Shown: piece by piece, positions 1 through 43,700 of the stretch
Layout: each line of letters begins with the position of its first letter
How positions within the stretch are numbered: the stretch's first letter is position 1
NCBI GenBank assembly: GCA_014526335.1
Contig: JACTAT010000014.1
Coordinates: 381,250-445,249 of the forward strand
Source of the DNA: Chrysaora quinquecirrha
Taxonomy: Eukaryota > Cnidaria > Scyphozoa > Semaeostomeae > Pelagiidae
Reading direction: 5' to 3'
DNA length: 64,000 nt
Notes under the pieces: generated by a model
Told to the model about the DNA's origin: nothing
Seen by the model: only the letters and a program-made list of their open reading frames with translations
The model's database searches: none
Program-made: the position numbers and the translations under genes

Positions 1-683
1 AATGTGGTCAGTCTCATAAAAAGTAGCTATCCTAGCTGTACGACAAGGAAAAAGGGGGGCAATAGCTCCCTGAAATTTCTGAACCATAGACTTATTACAT
101 CTTGTAAAGTTATCAAACTCAGCAACAACAAATTTTACACAGCTGAGGGGCGATTCACTCCTGCAAATTCTCGTACATCCTCTCTCGAAAACCTATTGTT
201 TCCAAGGAGATCTCTTGGAAATCCTTTTGTTTTAGTTAAAATCCCGTACGCCCCTTTGGAGAACGATGCGTACAATATAGTCGTAGGAGGCTGTTGGGTT
301 ATGGTGGAATTAGTCCAACTCTTTAGATGGAGAACCGAGAACTCTCCCTCGATACTGAATATTTCAATCTTTTAAAACAGTTCTTTAGGATAAAAGTTCA
401 AATATATGGGTTTTTTTCCCGTCGCCTTCCTAATCGATGCGCGGCTTTGTTGCGTTGTTAAAACTCCAGAAATACCTAGTGGTGCAGAGTTTAAGAAAAA
501 TCGAACAATCTGTCATTTCTCTCTTTCTTCTTTCAACAACTGAGAATGGTTCATACTGCAATATATCTTGTTTGAATAAGATACAAGTTTCATGAATGCC
601 TTTAATGAAAAGTTTCATAAATACTAACATAACGAAGTTTTTAAACTAATAGCTAAAAATGTTTCGGATAATAAAAGTCATTT
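1..683. other. Left flank, no recognised gene
   Basis: This stretch lies 3' of THOC1. An open frame at 4-375 on the plus strand has no similarity I recognise and no supporting context. I looked on the minus strand for an exon encoding the death domain expected at the THOC1 C-terminus and did not find one. A stretch near 130-180 (an ACACAGCTGAGGGGCGA-like core) recurs in diverged form near 17480-17520 inside SNRNP200 intron 17, so part of this flank is probably repeat-derived. Confidence 0.5.
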
Positions 684-3146
684 TCAAGAGTTTTGGGTTT
701 GTTCATTGGCACTCTTTTCTTCCAACTTCTGTCCCGGAGCAGTACCAACATCTTTCGAGACTTGAGATATGGCGTTTGTAAGATAATCAGGTAACGGTTT
801 GAACGGCTGGTTACTTGGTGTGAAGAAATTGAAACTCCTCCTTGCAAGAAGCCTCAACGCACGCCATCCAAATTGCGATTTGTTTACAAGCTTGTATTCA
901 TCTTCAATGCCTGCTTCAGGATCTGCCTGCTCGATTGCTTCTTCAAAGAAATCTTTCAGCGACGGAAGGAATTTCGTTCTGTTATCAGCTTTGCATGCTT
1001 CCAGATTATCAGGGCAAATATTCCATAATCGACTGAGTTCTTGACTTCCTAAGTCTAACTTCTTGCTAGTGCCGAAAGCGACATCTTCACCCATGCTTCG
1101 CTTTCGAGATCTTTTAATTGTGGTACTCTCAGTGACGTCATCAGCATCAGCTTTGCGGGCAAAGCTAGGACAACCTTCGTTCTTCCAATTCATCCAGTTT
1201 TCTTCTCGATTCAGAATATGCAGCACTGTCTTTACAAAAGCCTCGCCATCTGGTGGAGTTTCTGTTAGAAGGTTTATAACTTTGGTCTTTGTGTCGCTTA
1301 GCCATTGCTGTTGTTGATCGTTCAACGTCTGGTTTGGTTTTGAGTTGGCATTCAAGAACTGGAACAATATCAAATATTGTACCAGAATGTGACGTCTAAA
1401 ATTACTGTCGTTTAGCTGCAAGTCCATTAGGTTCTCGTTTGTTAAAAACTTCGGAAAATATCGTTTCAGTGAGTTGTCTTCCTTTATGATGTCTGCTAAT
1501 GTTATGCTGTCCTTCTGTTCTGCTCCTTTCTTACGACGCTGCACATGTTCCAATTTATGGCTTGAAAGAGTTTTCAGAACCTGTAAAATTGATAGAGAAG
1601 TTTACAGAATATTTTGGAAATCAGTTGAAGTTTTCAGTTTTGTTATCAAAAGTGGTAAAGGGTTACCCTATTACTTAAGACACAAGGCATATCAAGAGTT
1701 TGTAACATCAGTTGCTCTTTCCTGAATTGAAAAAAAAACTTGCAAAGTCCAGCACAGCAACGCATGGTAATGTGCCAACTTAGCTGTCATATTTTGTCAT
1801 TGTTTAGGCTATTCAGCTGAATGGCATGCTCAAATAACAATCATTGCACACAGTCGTGAAACTAAGCAAAAATACATAAAAAATTGATTGTGACGTCTTC
1901 TGAGTGTGGAGTCCCTAAATATTCATCACTCAGTATGTAGGTATGTGGCAAATGATCATGGCATGATAATCACAACTGATTATGACAAGCCTTTGATATC
2001 TATAAGGGCAATGTTTTAAGAGAGCTCTGTTTCCCATCATAAGGCAATGACTGGCAAGATCTTAGAACAAGTCACTAGAACCTCAGTAGTAGGTTATCTA
2101 ATAGAGACCCTCAACCCTTGCAGTGACACTGCCATAGGTAGGGCTTGAACCCCAACCTCGCTGAGCTTCTGACACCACAGGCCAGCTGGAATAGGCCATG
2201 ACACAAAAGAACCTTTAAGTTAGCATATCACAAATATGCTTCTCTTTGTTAATCTGTCATGATAAGCATTGAGCATCACATCTTGGAATGCACCCTCACT
2301 GGAGACCAATAAGAGAACATCATAGGTTCAGTTTGAAGGTGTTAAAGAAGTGAAATAAGTCCATTTCTTTACCTGTGTAGTATTCATTTTGAGTGAGCGC
2401 CATCCCACTGGTGTATAACACTTAGATGGATTACTAAAGAAATCTTGCATGGACCATAACTTCACATACAAGCCAAAATCAATTGGGTTAGAAGAGAGCA
2501 ATTCACCCTCCTCAGTGTCCATATTATCATTATTTTTAACATCATTCAAGTCCATGTCAGTCTGTTTTTTAAATATGGTAACATTGTCAACATTAAAATG
2601 ACTCATCAAGTTCAAGGCTGATTTTTCATCCAAAGGAAAAAGTCTAGCCAAAAATAGCTGAATACGTCCACAGAAAACAGTATTTTGGGACTTAGATAGT
2701 CGTCTCAAGATGTCATTACACATCCTGAGAAGGTGATTCTTGCAAGTCATAAAGAACAAATCTGATGTCCAAACAGGGACACTTTCTTCCACAAAACTAA
2801 ACAGTTCAAGGCATCTATCTATTGTTAGAGTTTCTGCCAAGTCTGCTAAAAGCAACACAGGAGTGCTGCTTGTACACAAGGAATTTCTCGCACATGAGAT
2901 CGCAAATTTTACAAGTGAAATTCCAGGGGACATGACATCCATGTTGCTTGTCTTTTCAAGAATCAACTGCTGTAAACATTCTTTGAATGCTTGATCAGAG
3001 CATGCTTTCTTATCCAGATCAGATCCAAGTTGAACATCTTTGAAATTTTCCTCAATACTTTTTGTGTCAGTATCATCCGATCTATCTTCAATGTTCTTAC
3101 AAAATACCTTTTTGGTTGAAGCAAAATCAAATTTCTTGTCCGCCAT
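684..3146 (-). CDS. THOC1: THO complex subunit 1 (THOC1/HPR1), two coding exons
   Basis: THOC1 is the core subunit of the THO complex, which joins TREX to couple transcription with mRNP packaging and export in the nucleus. Coding exons are 3146-2373 and 1580-684 on the minus strand; the donor GTAAAG after codon 258 and an acceptor ending ACAG join in phase 0, giving 556 residues. Family blocks seen in order are LLRMCNDILRRLSKSQNTVF and GRIQLFLARLFPL, then DLQLNDSNFRRHILVQYLIL, PPDGEAFVKTVLHILN, ENWMNWKNEGCPSF, RLWNICPDNLEACK, FFEEAIEQADPEAG and WRALRLLARRS. I chose the ATG at 3146 (ATGGCGGAC, A at -3, G at +4); the frame stays open upstream to 3257, and an ATG two codons earlier is also possible. 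Human THOC1 is about 657 residues and ends in a death domain. This protein stops about 100 residues earlier, just after the WRALRLLARRS region, and I see no good donor near the stop. Identity is very secure; the exact 3' end is less so. Confidence 0.95.
2068..2215 (-). repeat. tRNA-derived SINE-like copy in THOC1 intron
   Basis: On the minus strand this contains GGGGTTCAAGCCCTACC, close to a pol III B box, followed by GGCAGTGTCACTGCAAGGGTTGAGGGTC, then GATAACCTACTACTGAGG and a TTCTAGTGACTTG tail. The same order occurs at 15915-16062 and, partly, at 59965-60110 and 5320-5605. Shared order at several unlinked sites marks a dispersed SINE family. Confidence 0.65.
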
Positions 3147-3490
3147 TTTCATCGTCGTTGGAGAAAGAGGCTTGGTAATAAGGATAAACCCCACGTGATT
3201 GAAACCAAACCACGCACGCGCGTTTCGAAAACGTTTGCGACCATTTTGGTTTTTCAATAGGCCCTTCTAGTTTTTGGCAACAAATCTTGTTAAAAAGTCA
3301 TCAAAATAGCGATAAAAAGAATCGAATTATTGCAGAAATATTGGAATACAAGAATCACATAATAATATAGGCTGTCATCGGCAGACTGGCATTGTTGGGC
3401 GGTTTTAATAGGTGGGCCTAAATTTTCACAAGTTGGCCTAAAAAGAAGCCAAAACAAAGCTGACTTATTGTGAAAATTTTCAGCTAAGGC
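3147..3490. promoter_or_regulatory. Divergent promoter region shared by THOC1 and SNRNP200
   Basis: The two start codons face away from each other across about 345 bases, so both 5' UTRs and core promoters must lie here or in untranslated upstream exons. No TATA box at a convincing position is visible. The part nearest THOC1 has several CpG-containing words (CACGCACGCGCG near 3212-3223), as expected for a housekeeping promoter. Both coding regions open with the same ATGGCGGAC. The promoter call is inferred from gene arrangement only. Confidence 0.6.
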
Positions 3491-34799
<31,309 letters not shown>

Positions 34800-35112
34800 A
34801 TGAAATAGCTGATGGAAACAATAGCAAAGACGCTAAAGAAGCTGTTGGAGGCGATGCTATTTGGAGTCGCCTGTCTATCCAAAGCTTATAAGGGATTTGC
34901 TCTTACTGTTATCTCAAGGACTTGAACTTAAAGGTTTAACTTTATTTCATATAAATAACAGTATATCTTGCATCAGTATGAACTGTGATACTATACCATA
35001 GTGTATGCTTTTGTTAGTAATTACTGTTCTGCTATGAAAAATCTGATAGCTCTAATAATATGAAGAGAAGTCGCTTTTAGTTTTACCCCTTTTTTACTTA
35101 AGTATTTGCGTC
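34800..35112 (+). other. SNRNP200 3' UTR and downstream DNA
   Basis: This follows the SNRNP200 stop. I see no clear AATAAA signal here; AT-rich words such as ATATAAATAACAG near 34950 could serve, but I do not place a cleavage site. Confidence 0.4.
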
Positions 35113-35412
35113 TTTAGGCCCCGGCAAAACGATCAAACATTGTTTGTCAAACATTTGGAAGTCGCTTATCAAGCAATGTTTACAAGTCACAAAACATTGC
35201 TCCACAAGCATAAATAACAGGATTCGTTGCAGGCTGTTTAAAAAACACTTTTAGAAGTTCAGTTTAACACTGTATTAACACTGCTTGCCACAAGCAAAAA
35301 ATGTTTGACAAACAATTTTTTGTGACGTGGCCAAACGCCAAAACAGTTTGCTTTGAAAGCGAACTTCAAATGATTGACAAACAATGTTCGATCGTTTGAC
35401 CAGAGCCTTAGT
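35113..35412. mobile_element. MITE, GGCCAAACGATC family, copy 5
   Basis: Begins TTAGGCCCCGGCAAAACGATCA and ends GTTCGATCGTTTGACCAGAGCCTTA; TTA borders both ends. Internal GTTTGTCAAACATTTGGAAG and ACAAGCAAAAAATGTTTGAC match the other copies. It lies 3' of SNRNP200. Confidence 0.75.
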
Positions 35413-35585
35413 GACAAACTCATTTATATTACGTGCTGATGATATATTGCCATACTTTTCGCTTTCTTAAAAAAGTCACGTTTATTTGTGGAGTATCGTC
35501 AATTTTCTACCTTTGTAAAAGCAGTTTTAAAGAGAAAAGAAAGAAACAGAATTGTTTATTTATTCCTGTCTGTCACTTTGACATG

Positions 35586-35983
35586 TAAGGTCCTGGGCAA
35601 ACCAAACGATAAAACATTATTTGTCAAGCATTTTCAATTTGTTTTACAACCAATTTTTTTGACACCTTGCTGCTATGAAAAGTTTCCAGGTGCCGAAATG
35701 TAGCAAGTTGTTGAAGTTTGGCAATAGCAAAAGAAATGCTTGACAAGAAATGTTGGAAAGGCGGCCAAACGATCAAACATAGGACATTGATTTGGTTAAC
35801 AAGCAAAGTTGAGCAAAATTTGTGGCGTCTTGTTTTTGAAAAACTTCAAAAACATTTTTTGCTTGACGCAAGCGAAAATGTTGGACGAGCAATGTTTTTG
35901 GACGTGGCTAAACGGTCAAACATTTTGTTTGACAAGCAAATTTCAAATTTTTGACCAACAATTATTGATAGTTTGGCCAGGGT
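35586..35983. mobile_element. MITE, GGCCAAACGATC family, copy 6 (longer or composite)
   Basis: Begins AAGGTCCTGGGCAAACCAAACG and ends TTGATAGTTTGGCCAGGGTC. Near 35760 it holds an internal GGCGGCCAAACGATCAAACAT, which also occurs near the window end (63978-63998). Either two units are nested or a longer subfamily exists. Confidence 0.65.
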
Positions 35984-36196
35984 CAAATGCCAGCCGGTTT
36001 GCATTTGCAGTCAAGAGGCACCTTATAAAATTGTCATGCCTTTAATCAATAATCAATTTAATCCTTATAATCAATTTGTCATGCCTTTTGCGCAACTTCT
36101 CCAGCCCAGGTCAGGGTGCGCTTCCCTGGCCGAGGTCCTGGTAACTAGTATTTTTTTCCCGCCTAACATCAAAATGCTGACGCGTACAGCACCAAC

Positions 36197-36482
36197 ATGG
36201 CTTCCCAGAATGTTTATGCTTCAGCATTTGTTTTGCAGCTATTTGTACAGTTTCTGTGTTGTGCGATCTTGCATAAGAATCAAAACCGATCTTTCGATTT
36301 CCAAAGAAACTTGGAACCTTTCGATTCTGTGGCTGGGCATAAACAAGGTGAGTATGTCAATCTATTTTCTTCGCCCTTCTGATGGCCTAAACGAACGTGA
36401 ACAACATGAAAACAACTCACTCAATCAACCAAACACAGCAGGCAAAAAGAAGACTGGTAGGCCAAACCCCGGTGCGGTGTAA
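36197..36482 (+). CDS. Candidate small secreted peptide, two exons
   Basis: I do not recognise this protein. Exon 1 (36197-36347) starts ATGGCTTCC and encodes a typical signal peptide: a short polar start, then AFVLQLFVQFLCCAI, a likely cleavage around residues 22-26, then a polar stretch. It ends in a strong donor, CAAG then GTGAGT. A 91-base intron would end ACACAG at 36438, and exon 2 (36439-36482) continues in phase for 13 more codons to TAA. AATAAA overlaps the stop (36481-36486). The predicted precursor is 64 residues; across the junction it reads HKQAGKKKTGRP, where Gly followed by three Lys resembles an amidation and dibasic cleavage site of peptide hormone precursors. Unspliced, the frame would end after 61 residues. 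The intron has a weak pyrimidine tract, so the splice is a prediction. It sits between the convergent 3' ends of SNRNP200 and the FGF gene. No homology evidence. Confidence 0.4.
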
Positions 36483-36777
36483 TAAATAGGGACTTGGCAA
36501 TTGACAACACCAAACAGTGATTTCTATGGTGGCTGTCTACAGAGCACTACATTGCAAATTCTATTCCAGATTAAGAAAATAAATAGCCAGCCAAAAAGTC
36601 TCTTTTATGTTGACGGTTGTGGTGATCAGCTGGTCTGATCTGATGGTACCTTGAAAATCTGGATAGAAGTTCCACATGGATCTAGATCGGGTCAATTCAT
36701 ATGTTTTGTATTAACATTTAATTTGTAACAGTTGTTAACTCCATTCAAAATTGTGATTACATGGTACCCCAGACTGC

Positions 36778-36915
36778 AGTGTTTGGGCACTGCACTTACA
36801 CATCCGAGTATTTCAATGAAACAATAGGCTAACAATAGGATAGAACAATAGAAAGGGGCTCTTTCACACCCAAAATCTCGTTGAAAAAAGCCATACTCTG
36901 CTAACAGGATGGTAC
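36778..36915 (+). repeat. Dispersed repeat, single arm of the intron-1 foldback
   Basis: AACAATAGGCTAACAATAGG, GGGGCTCTTTCACACCC and GCCATACTCTGC match the halves of the inverted repeat at 3597-3890. Parts of 36890-36975 have short GGTACCA repetitions. 36490-37793 otherwise shows no recognisable gene. Confidence 0.55.
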
Positions 36916-36919
36916 CACT

Positions 36920-37793
36920 ACCTGCGATTTTGATGGAAGCTGGTACCAATCATTGTGGTACTGGTACCAGAAAGCCCCTGTAGGTCAATGGAGAACAATC
37001 TCTCTGAGACTGAATCACCAAGCCACAACTTTCTCTACCTATTAAAATCAATAGAGATGCACAATGCCAAAGGGAAAGAGTTTGCTATCCATGCAGAACA
37101 AGCCACAAACACATTGACGTAGTGTATTACCTTGTGAATGTTCCCTCTCCCCAAAAGGCAGGAAAATTTCCCACCAGATCATACACGTGTTGTATTTCAA
37201 CTCCTCTAGTGTTAAGCCACAATCAATCTGTTCATCAATCTCAAAGATCAGTTAATTAGATGAAGTACTTATATCATAAATAGATATCATAAATATCTAA
37301 ATACTTTTCACTCTGTATAGAACATCTGTTTTTCATAAGAAATTATATATTATCAGCTAAATCCATAAATGGATAGAATATTAACAAGTATTGAGCAAAT
37401 AAATGATATAAAAGTAAAAGGTTTTAATGTTAAATAATGATAAAATAATATACGTAATTGTAACAACATCAAAAGCTTTTCTTAAAGATCATGATCTTAC
37501 TGCATATTATAAAGTGTTCTTATACTTTTATTTCCAAATAAATACACTTAGAAAATGTCTCCACCATCAGATGCATCATATCATGATTTTTTTCTCCACA
37601 AGACTTAAAATTGCTGAGATCACATATAGGTTACTGTAATTACAAAGCCTTTTTATTCTCATGTTATTGCATACATAATGCATGTTACCATGATGTTACA
37701 TATTGTGCTGTGTGCTATAATGCCATTCACGGTATACCTGTTATACTTATGATACGTTTTCAGATAGTTTAGTTACAAAGTTATTACTAACGA
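36920..37793. other. AT-rich stretch between the peptide candidate and FGF 3' end
   Basis: Nothing recognisable was found apart from short ATATCATAAATA repetitions around 37260-37340. The FGF 3' UTR should lie in its right part, read on the minus strand. Confidence 0.4.
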
Positions 37794-40700
37794 TTAGTTA
37801 CCAACAATACCAGTTAGTTTTAATTTTGATATTATCCAATTAAAAGTATTTTCATATTTCATTGTTTGGGTAGTTCTCTTAGCATTCTGTTTTGTATCAA
37901 CTTTTCTTTTTAATTTAATAAGAGCCTTGATGGCTTTCTTCAAGTCCTTTTTGATATTCTGGAATTTCTTAACATAAGTGCCAATCACAGTAGAATCAAC
38001 TTTCTGTGTAGTTGATTTAACTGGTAGACTGCGTAGCCTCTTCTGGAACTGGGCTGCCTGTTTCTTCTTTATTCTCTGTAGGTATATTCGAGCTCTGCTT
38101 CTCTCTGATAAATCATCCGGTCTCTTCACACCGATTGGTCTCTCTATAAAGTGCACTGCTCTTACTCCTTGTCTTGTTTGTGGACCACGTCTAGGGTTAC
38201 CATTTTTATCTATTGCAAGAAACCACGATTCGTTTGCTGCCAATTTGTATGTTGTGTATGCGTTACGACCGAAAACTTCTTTGAAAACGCATCTTCTCAT
38301 AAACTTCTGCTTTCCGAATTTTCTCTTCCTGTCCTTCCCATTTCTTCTCCCTTTCTTCCAAGACCCCATTCGACGGTCAGCCTGCAAAGGAAAACAAGTA
38401 TACGTTAAAACGTATGCATCCTACGTATGTATCTAACCATGATACATTCTACGTATGTATCTAACCATGATAGGTGGTGTGACCGAGCGCTAAAGGCGTC
38501 CAACTCGTGAACAAAACGCCCAAAAGGTGTTGGTTAGAATCTAGTTGGGATTACTTTCAAGAAGCTACAGTCGCTTCCAGTCTAGCCTTTTCTCTGGCTC
38601 GATCAGAGCAGTTTGAGTCTGGTTGCAGGCTTCTTCTAACCCATCTGTCCTATCTGCCGAAAGCAGTGGAATGCTTAGAGTATACGTTATATTTTCATAT
38701 TTAATTATTTTGACACGAAAAACCTTTCAGCTGAAATATATATAATACAATAATAGCAAAACAAAAAAAAAATATTCATGAGGATTCCTAATTTACAATT
38801 TACATACAGGTCTATATTGATAAAAGTTTAAGCTGATCTTCCAAGGGGTCGTGTTTGTGTTACGTTTCAGCTCGTCAAATAATCCTTTAAATGTTTTTTG
38901 AATTGGTGTAAGGTAGGAAGCTCCCTAATGTTCATAGGGATTTCATTCCAAGCCTTTAGAGCTGTGTAAGAGAATCTCTTTTTGGAGTACTCCAGATTAT
39001 ACTTTGGAATTTGAAGATTATTGCAAAATCTGGTATTGTAACTAGAGTAATGCGATCTTGGAATTTGTTCCAAAGGTTTTCTGGACATAGTCTACTTGTG
39101 ATTTTATATGTCATAACTGATCGATCAAACGTTACTAGTTGTTGAGTCGTTAAAAGTTTTTTCGACCAGTGATCCTTTATTCTGGCAGTGTCGATTATTG
39201 TAATTGCCCTGTCTTGTAGGCGCTGTAGTGACTCCATTTTGGAGTTAGACAGACCTCCCAGATGACATCTGCATATCTCATATGACTTTCAATAAGGGCA
39301 TGATAAACGTTGGTTAGTTGGGATTGTGGAATGATGTTTTTAGCCTTTTAAAGAGGCAAGGCCTCCGACTATTTTTGCCTTGACGGCCTTAAATTGGTCA
39401 TCCCAATTGAGCCCTTGATCGATAATTACTCCCAACGATTTTGTTTTTTTCACTCTTTTTATTTCTGAATTGTTTAATTTGAGCGGCTCTTGCTCGGCAA
39501 TCCTGTTGGTTCGATTTGGATGACCTATGAACATATACTCTGTTTTTTTAGGATTAGCACTCAATTTATTTAGTCTCATCAAATCTCATAGAATACCATT
39601 CTCCAGAGACAGCCTCCAGGTCCACCTTAAATGTTCATCTGCTAAAAGCTGTTGTACTAAACACAGCACTAAAGGCTAAGAGCAGGTGCATGATGGATCA
39701 ATCTACTGCTATGTACTTAAGCTTTTATAAATTTCTCTTTACACTGTTAGATTTGCTCTGGTAATCTTTAAGATAACTTATTCGCATTCCTTTTATGAAA
39801 CAGCATTATATTGAGTCAGTTTTTAAGATCGCCCAAAGAAACTCTAGATCTTGGATAAAAGTTAGCAGTTGTTGGCAAAAGCATTGTCCTTCTCCAGACA
39901 AATAACCAACATTGATGATTGGGGGGTCGAGCAGCTAGCATTGTTCAATCAAAAATAAGCATGTAGACATTTGGTGTTTCAAGGATCTTTTTTTGCGATA
40001 TACTTAGATTTTCCCTTGAGTGGCATACCCCGATTGCTGTGGTTTGTACCAGGACTACTGATCAGAAGGCTAACAATTCAACTGAGCTAAGCAGATAAAA
40101 CTGTCGAGTAACATTCTAGGTATACAGCGGGCTAAGGCTGTCGTCCCATCTGACTTCTGTGTTTCGGCTGTATAAAGCCTTTGGCCATCAGTATCAGTAC
40201 CATATATGTTTATGTGTATGGTATATACTATATGGAAGCTGCATTAACTATTTGGAATTTCACACAGACAGATAAGTAGACGTCTTCTACAAATGTTCGG
40301 CAACATTGTGTCCCATTAGGAACTATCCTATTAAGACAACTTATTTACTCGAGTCTGGTAGTTTTAGATATTGCTACATCTATTCGTCAAGTCAATATTA
40401 CACAATGAAAATGCTCTATTTAGCTTCGATTCACTTATGTTGTAATTGTGAACTTGATACATCAATCTTCAACTCTCACTTTCAGTTGGCTAAAGTCTCC
40501 GTTATGATTATTTCCAATTAAATATAAAAGCAAACTGTTTCCGATAGCTAGTATATGTATCCATCTGCGTCACAGCTTTTTGTCATATTCTGCAGACTAT
40601 GTTTTTATTTGCGACTCCATTGCTTTAATATAATACAGTAAGGGATAGTCTAGCTTCATGACTTCTAGGAGGTATCATTCATTCATTCATTAGTTAATTC

Positions 40701-43700
40701 ATTCATTCATTCATTCAGTTATGCATTGGTTCTCTCATTCATCTTTGCATTCATTATGTTCATGAATCGAGTGTGCGGTCCTAAAGTTAATTAGTTAGTT
40801 GGTTAGTTAGTAAGTTAGCACGTTTGTCAGTTCATTTGTTATTTTGTTTGTTCATTTATTCCTAAGTTATTTTGTTGATTGGTTAATTAGTTGGTTAGTT
40901 AGTTAGTTAGTTGGTTGGTTAGTTAGTTAGTTAGATGTTTTGTTAGTTGGTTAGTTAGCAAATTAGAAAGTTAGTTAGTTTGTTAGTTTGTTAGTTAGTT
41001 AGATATTTTGTTAGTAAGTTTGTTAGTAAATTAGAAAGTTTGTTAGATAGTAAGTTATAGAGTTAGTTAGCCAGATACATAATTGGTTGGTTGGTTAGTT
41101 AGTTGGTCAGTTAGTTAGTTAGTTATCTAGTTATCTAGTTAGCCAATTAGGTAGTCACCTAGTTAGATAGTTAGATTTTAGAGGGCTAGCGCTTCTCCTC
41201 ACTCTTCATATCATGTTTGACCTTGATTGGATTTGAACTTTCGTTGCTACATCTGGGATGATCTTGACAGAAAGATACCTCAGATTTATGTTTTAGCTAC
41301 AGCTTGATAATCAGTTTCACCGTTTCACTGCAACTGCACAGGATGCCAATGTTTTCTTTTGTGATTTGTTACAAAAGGAAAGCTTGTGGAAATCTGTCTG
41401 TTTGAGAGATATTGTTTGTGGTTTTGTTGCATTATCTCGTGTTAGGAGCATTACGCTTACCGACAGGAAAAGATTTAGACTGCTACATTGCGCTGTACCT
41501 TTGTAGCTTAAGATTGACTGCAAGAGCGTAACGTCAAGATGGGTTTCAACATTGGATACAGTTCACTTGAGTTTTAATTCATTTTTTGCTTTTACCCTGG
41601 TGTTCTTTAGGCGCTGCCAGGGGTGAAACCAGGGGGCACGGAGGGGAGTCGCATCCCTAATGATTGCTGCGGCATTTTTTTATACCTCTTGGTTATAGTT
41701 CTGAATGCCAGGCACTAATTTTCGTTGATCACGCCTTTTTTCTTCGAGTTTTGGACCTCTGATTTCACTTATTACGTCACACAAAACGAAGGTGTAACTT
41801 TGTGTCAGACCTTATAAGGCCATTTTTGTTAAGCCTAAAAAGCATGTCTCATGGAGTAGTAGGATGCCGGGCACAAAATGAGGGTGGGTTCGATTCCCAC
41901 CAAGTTAAAGCTTGCTACTCTAATCAGTCCCTATCTAGCTAAGACCCTTGACATCACACATCATCCTCTACGTTCACTGATGCTGTATGATTGCTTAAGG
42001 CCAGTCCCAGCTTGCGCTGTATTTATCGACCTAAGCTGTATTTTATCGAGCAATTAAGAGACTGCGTTCGATATTTCTTCGACTGTACCCCCTCTTCCAG
42101 TTTGGCACCATATTTGGACTTATTCATTCAGCTGTCCGGACGTGGATAGTTCTGGATCCCGTTCCTAATTGATTTCCAAGATGTTAAAAGTCCGGATACA
42201 ATAAAATAGATAATAAAAACTACATTAAATTACCTTTGCCACTAATACACCGGATTTGGTCATACAGAGATATCTTCCTGATTGGATACCCTTGAAGCGC
42301 ACTCTTCCGAAGTTGTCACTCTCGACGAGAAATCTCGCTGTGAAAATAAAAGTACCGTATTATAGATTTCATAAGAGGCGATGTGTGTGGCTGCAATGGC
42401 ACAGGAAAATAAGAATCTGTGCTTTAAGCTGGACGTCAAAGCACAGATTTTTAACCGATGAACATTCTATAACTCGTACGAATGAAATTAAAGCAGGGCT
42501 TATAGCACTTGCTTCGCGGTCTGCTCTTGGGTTTTTAAGAGTTTGTTCGCTTCTAAAAAAGCGCATGCGTTCTTCTTGGCCAATTTAGCATCTTATCTGC
42601 ATTAGCATAAGCTTTCCTCCCTATGGCCTATCCCTATCAAGCTATACCAAGTCGTGATAAACATCATTGGCCCTTGAATATTTCATGGCTATAACCAGTC
42701 TAGAATACGTAGAAACTCTTGCTCTCTCTGGCCATTTCCCCACACCTACAACGTCCCTGGGCTGGACTCTGCCTAGAAACAGATAGAAGCTTGTTTCCTT
42801 TGCTACAGCCGCAATCAAGCCATAGGCTATACATATAGCCTAAGGGCTCTCCCATTTGCTTTGAAAGAGCTATGCCAATTTTCGAAATGCATAGAAGCTC
42901 TTGCCCTCTGTTTGCTATGTCCTCTTTCTTGTGTTTCATGATAATTAGAATCGCTGTACAAATCTAATTCAACATTTCATATTTTTCTCCAGCTAAACTG
43001 GTTATAGCTGAAGAAATCATACGTCGGAGTTCGAGCGAACATCAAATACGGCAAGGTAACTTTTTTGTTACGATTCGCTTATTTGCTCAAGTATTTCACG
43101 TTTTCGATACTGAGACTGCGATGTAATTTGTTCAAAGGGTCTTTGCATTCCTCCACAAATTTAGATAGTTTCTAGTCCATGCAGAGAATTTTTTGTGGGC
43201 ACGAATAAGTATTGTCGTGGGTGTATACATATAGATGATGTATGGTATTGCAAATCAATACTGTTACTCTTTTTTGATACCGCTGCGATCGACTCGTCGA
43301 TATTTTTAGGAACCACAATATCCCTGAAATACTCTTCAATGTTTAAAAAAAGAAACATGATTAACAGTGTGGGAGTTTGATTAGCAATTATGGATACTAG
43401 GAAATCGCTAAAGCCCTTGAACATCAGTCTCGGTTAATTTTGCTAGTGCTAATACTTAGTTGCTATTTATATCTTCTTTAAGAATTATATTTTGTTATAC
43501 ATGTTGTTAAGTATTAGTATTGTATACAGTATATGAACATGAGAATAGAAATATATAAATATATGTATGCAGTCATCACAACAGAACAAGGAGATATAAT
43601 ATGCATTACAATAAAGTACATTAAGCTTAACACAAGCATAGAGCCTTTAAAGTAAAGAATAGTGTATACTTTAGTGGAATATCAGAAGAGTAGAAGTAGT

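Noticed and set aside
37978..38436. 152-codon plus-strand frame
   Set aside because: It is the antisense of the terminal FGF exon.
38472..38555. tRNA-Leu or tRNA-Ser gene
   Set aside because: The T-arm reads GGTTAGAATCTAG and the acceptor strands do not pair.
40786..41178. (TTAG)n as internal telomere sequence
   Set aside because: The period is four bases, not TTAGG or TTAGGG, and variants are too frequent.
41625..41680. CAGGGGTGAAACCAGGGGG as another hAT end
   Set aside because: No matching inverted end or 8-bp duplication was found within the following 1.5 kb.
42256..42588. 110-codon plus-strand frame
   Set aside because: It is the opposite-strand shadow of the 104-base FGF exon and flanking DNA.
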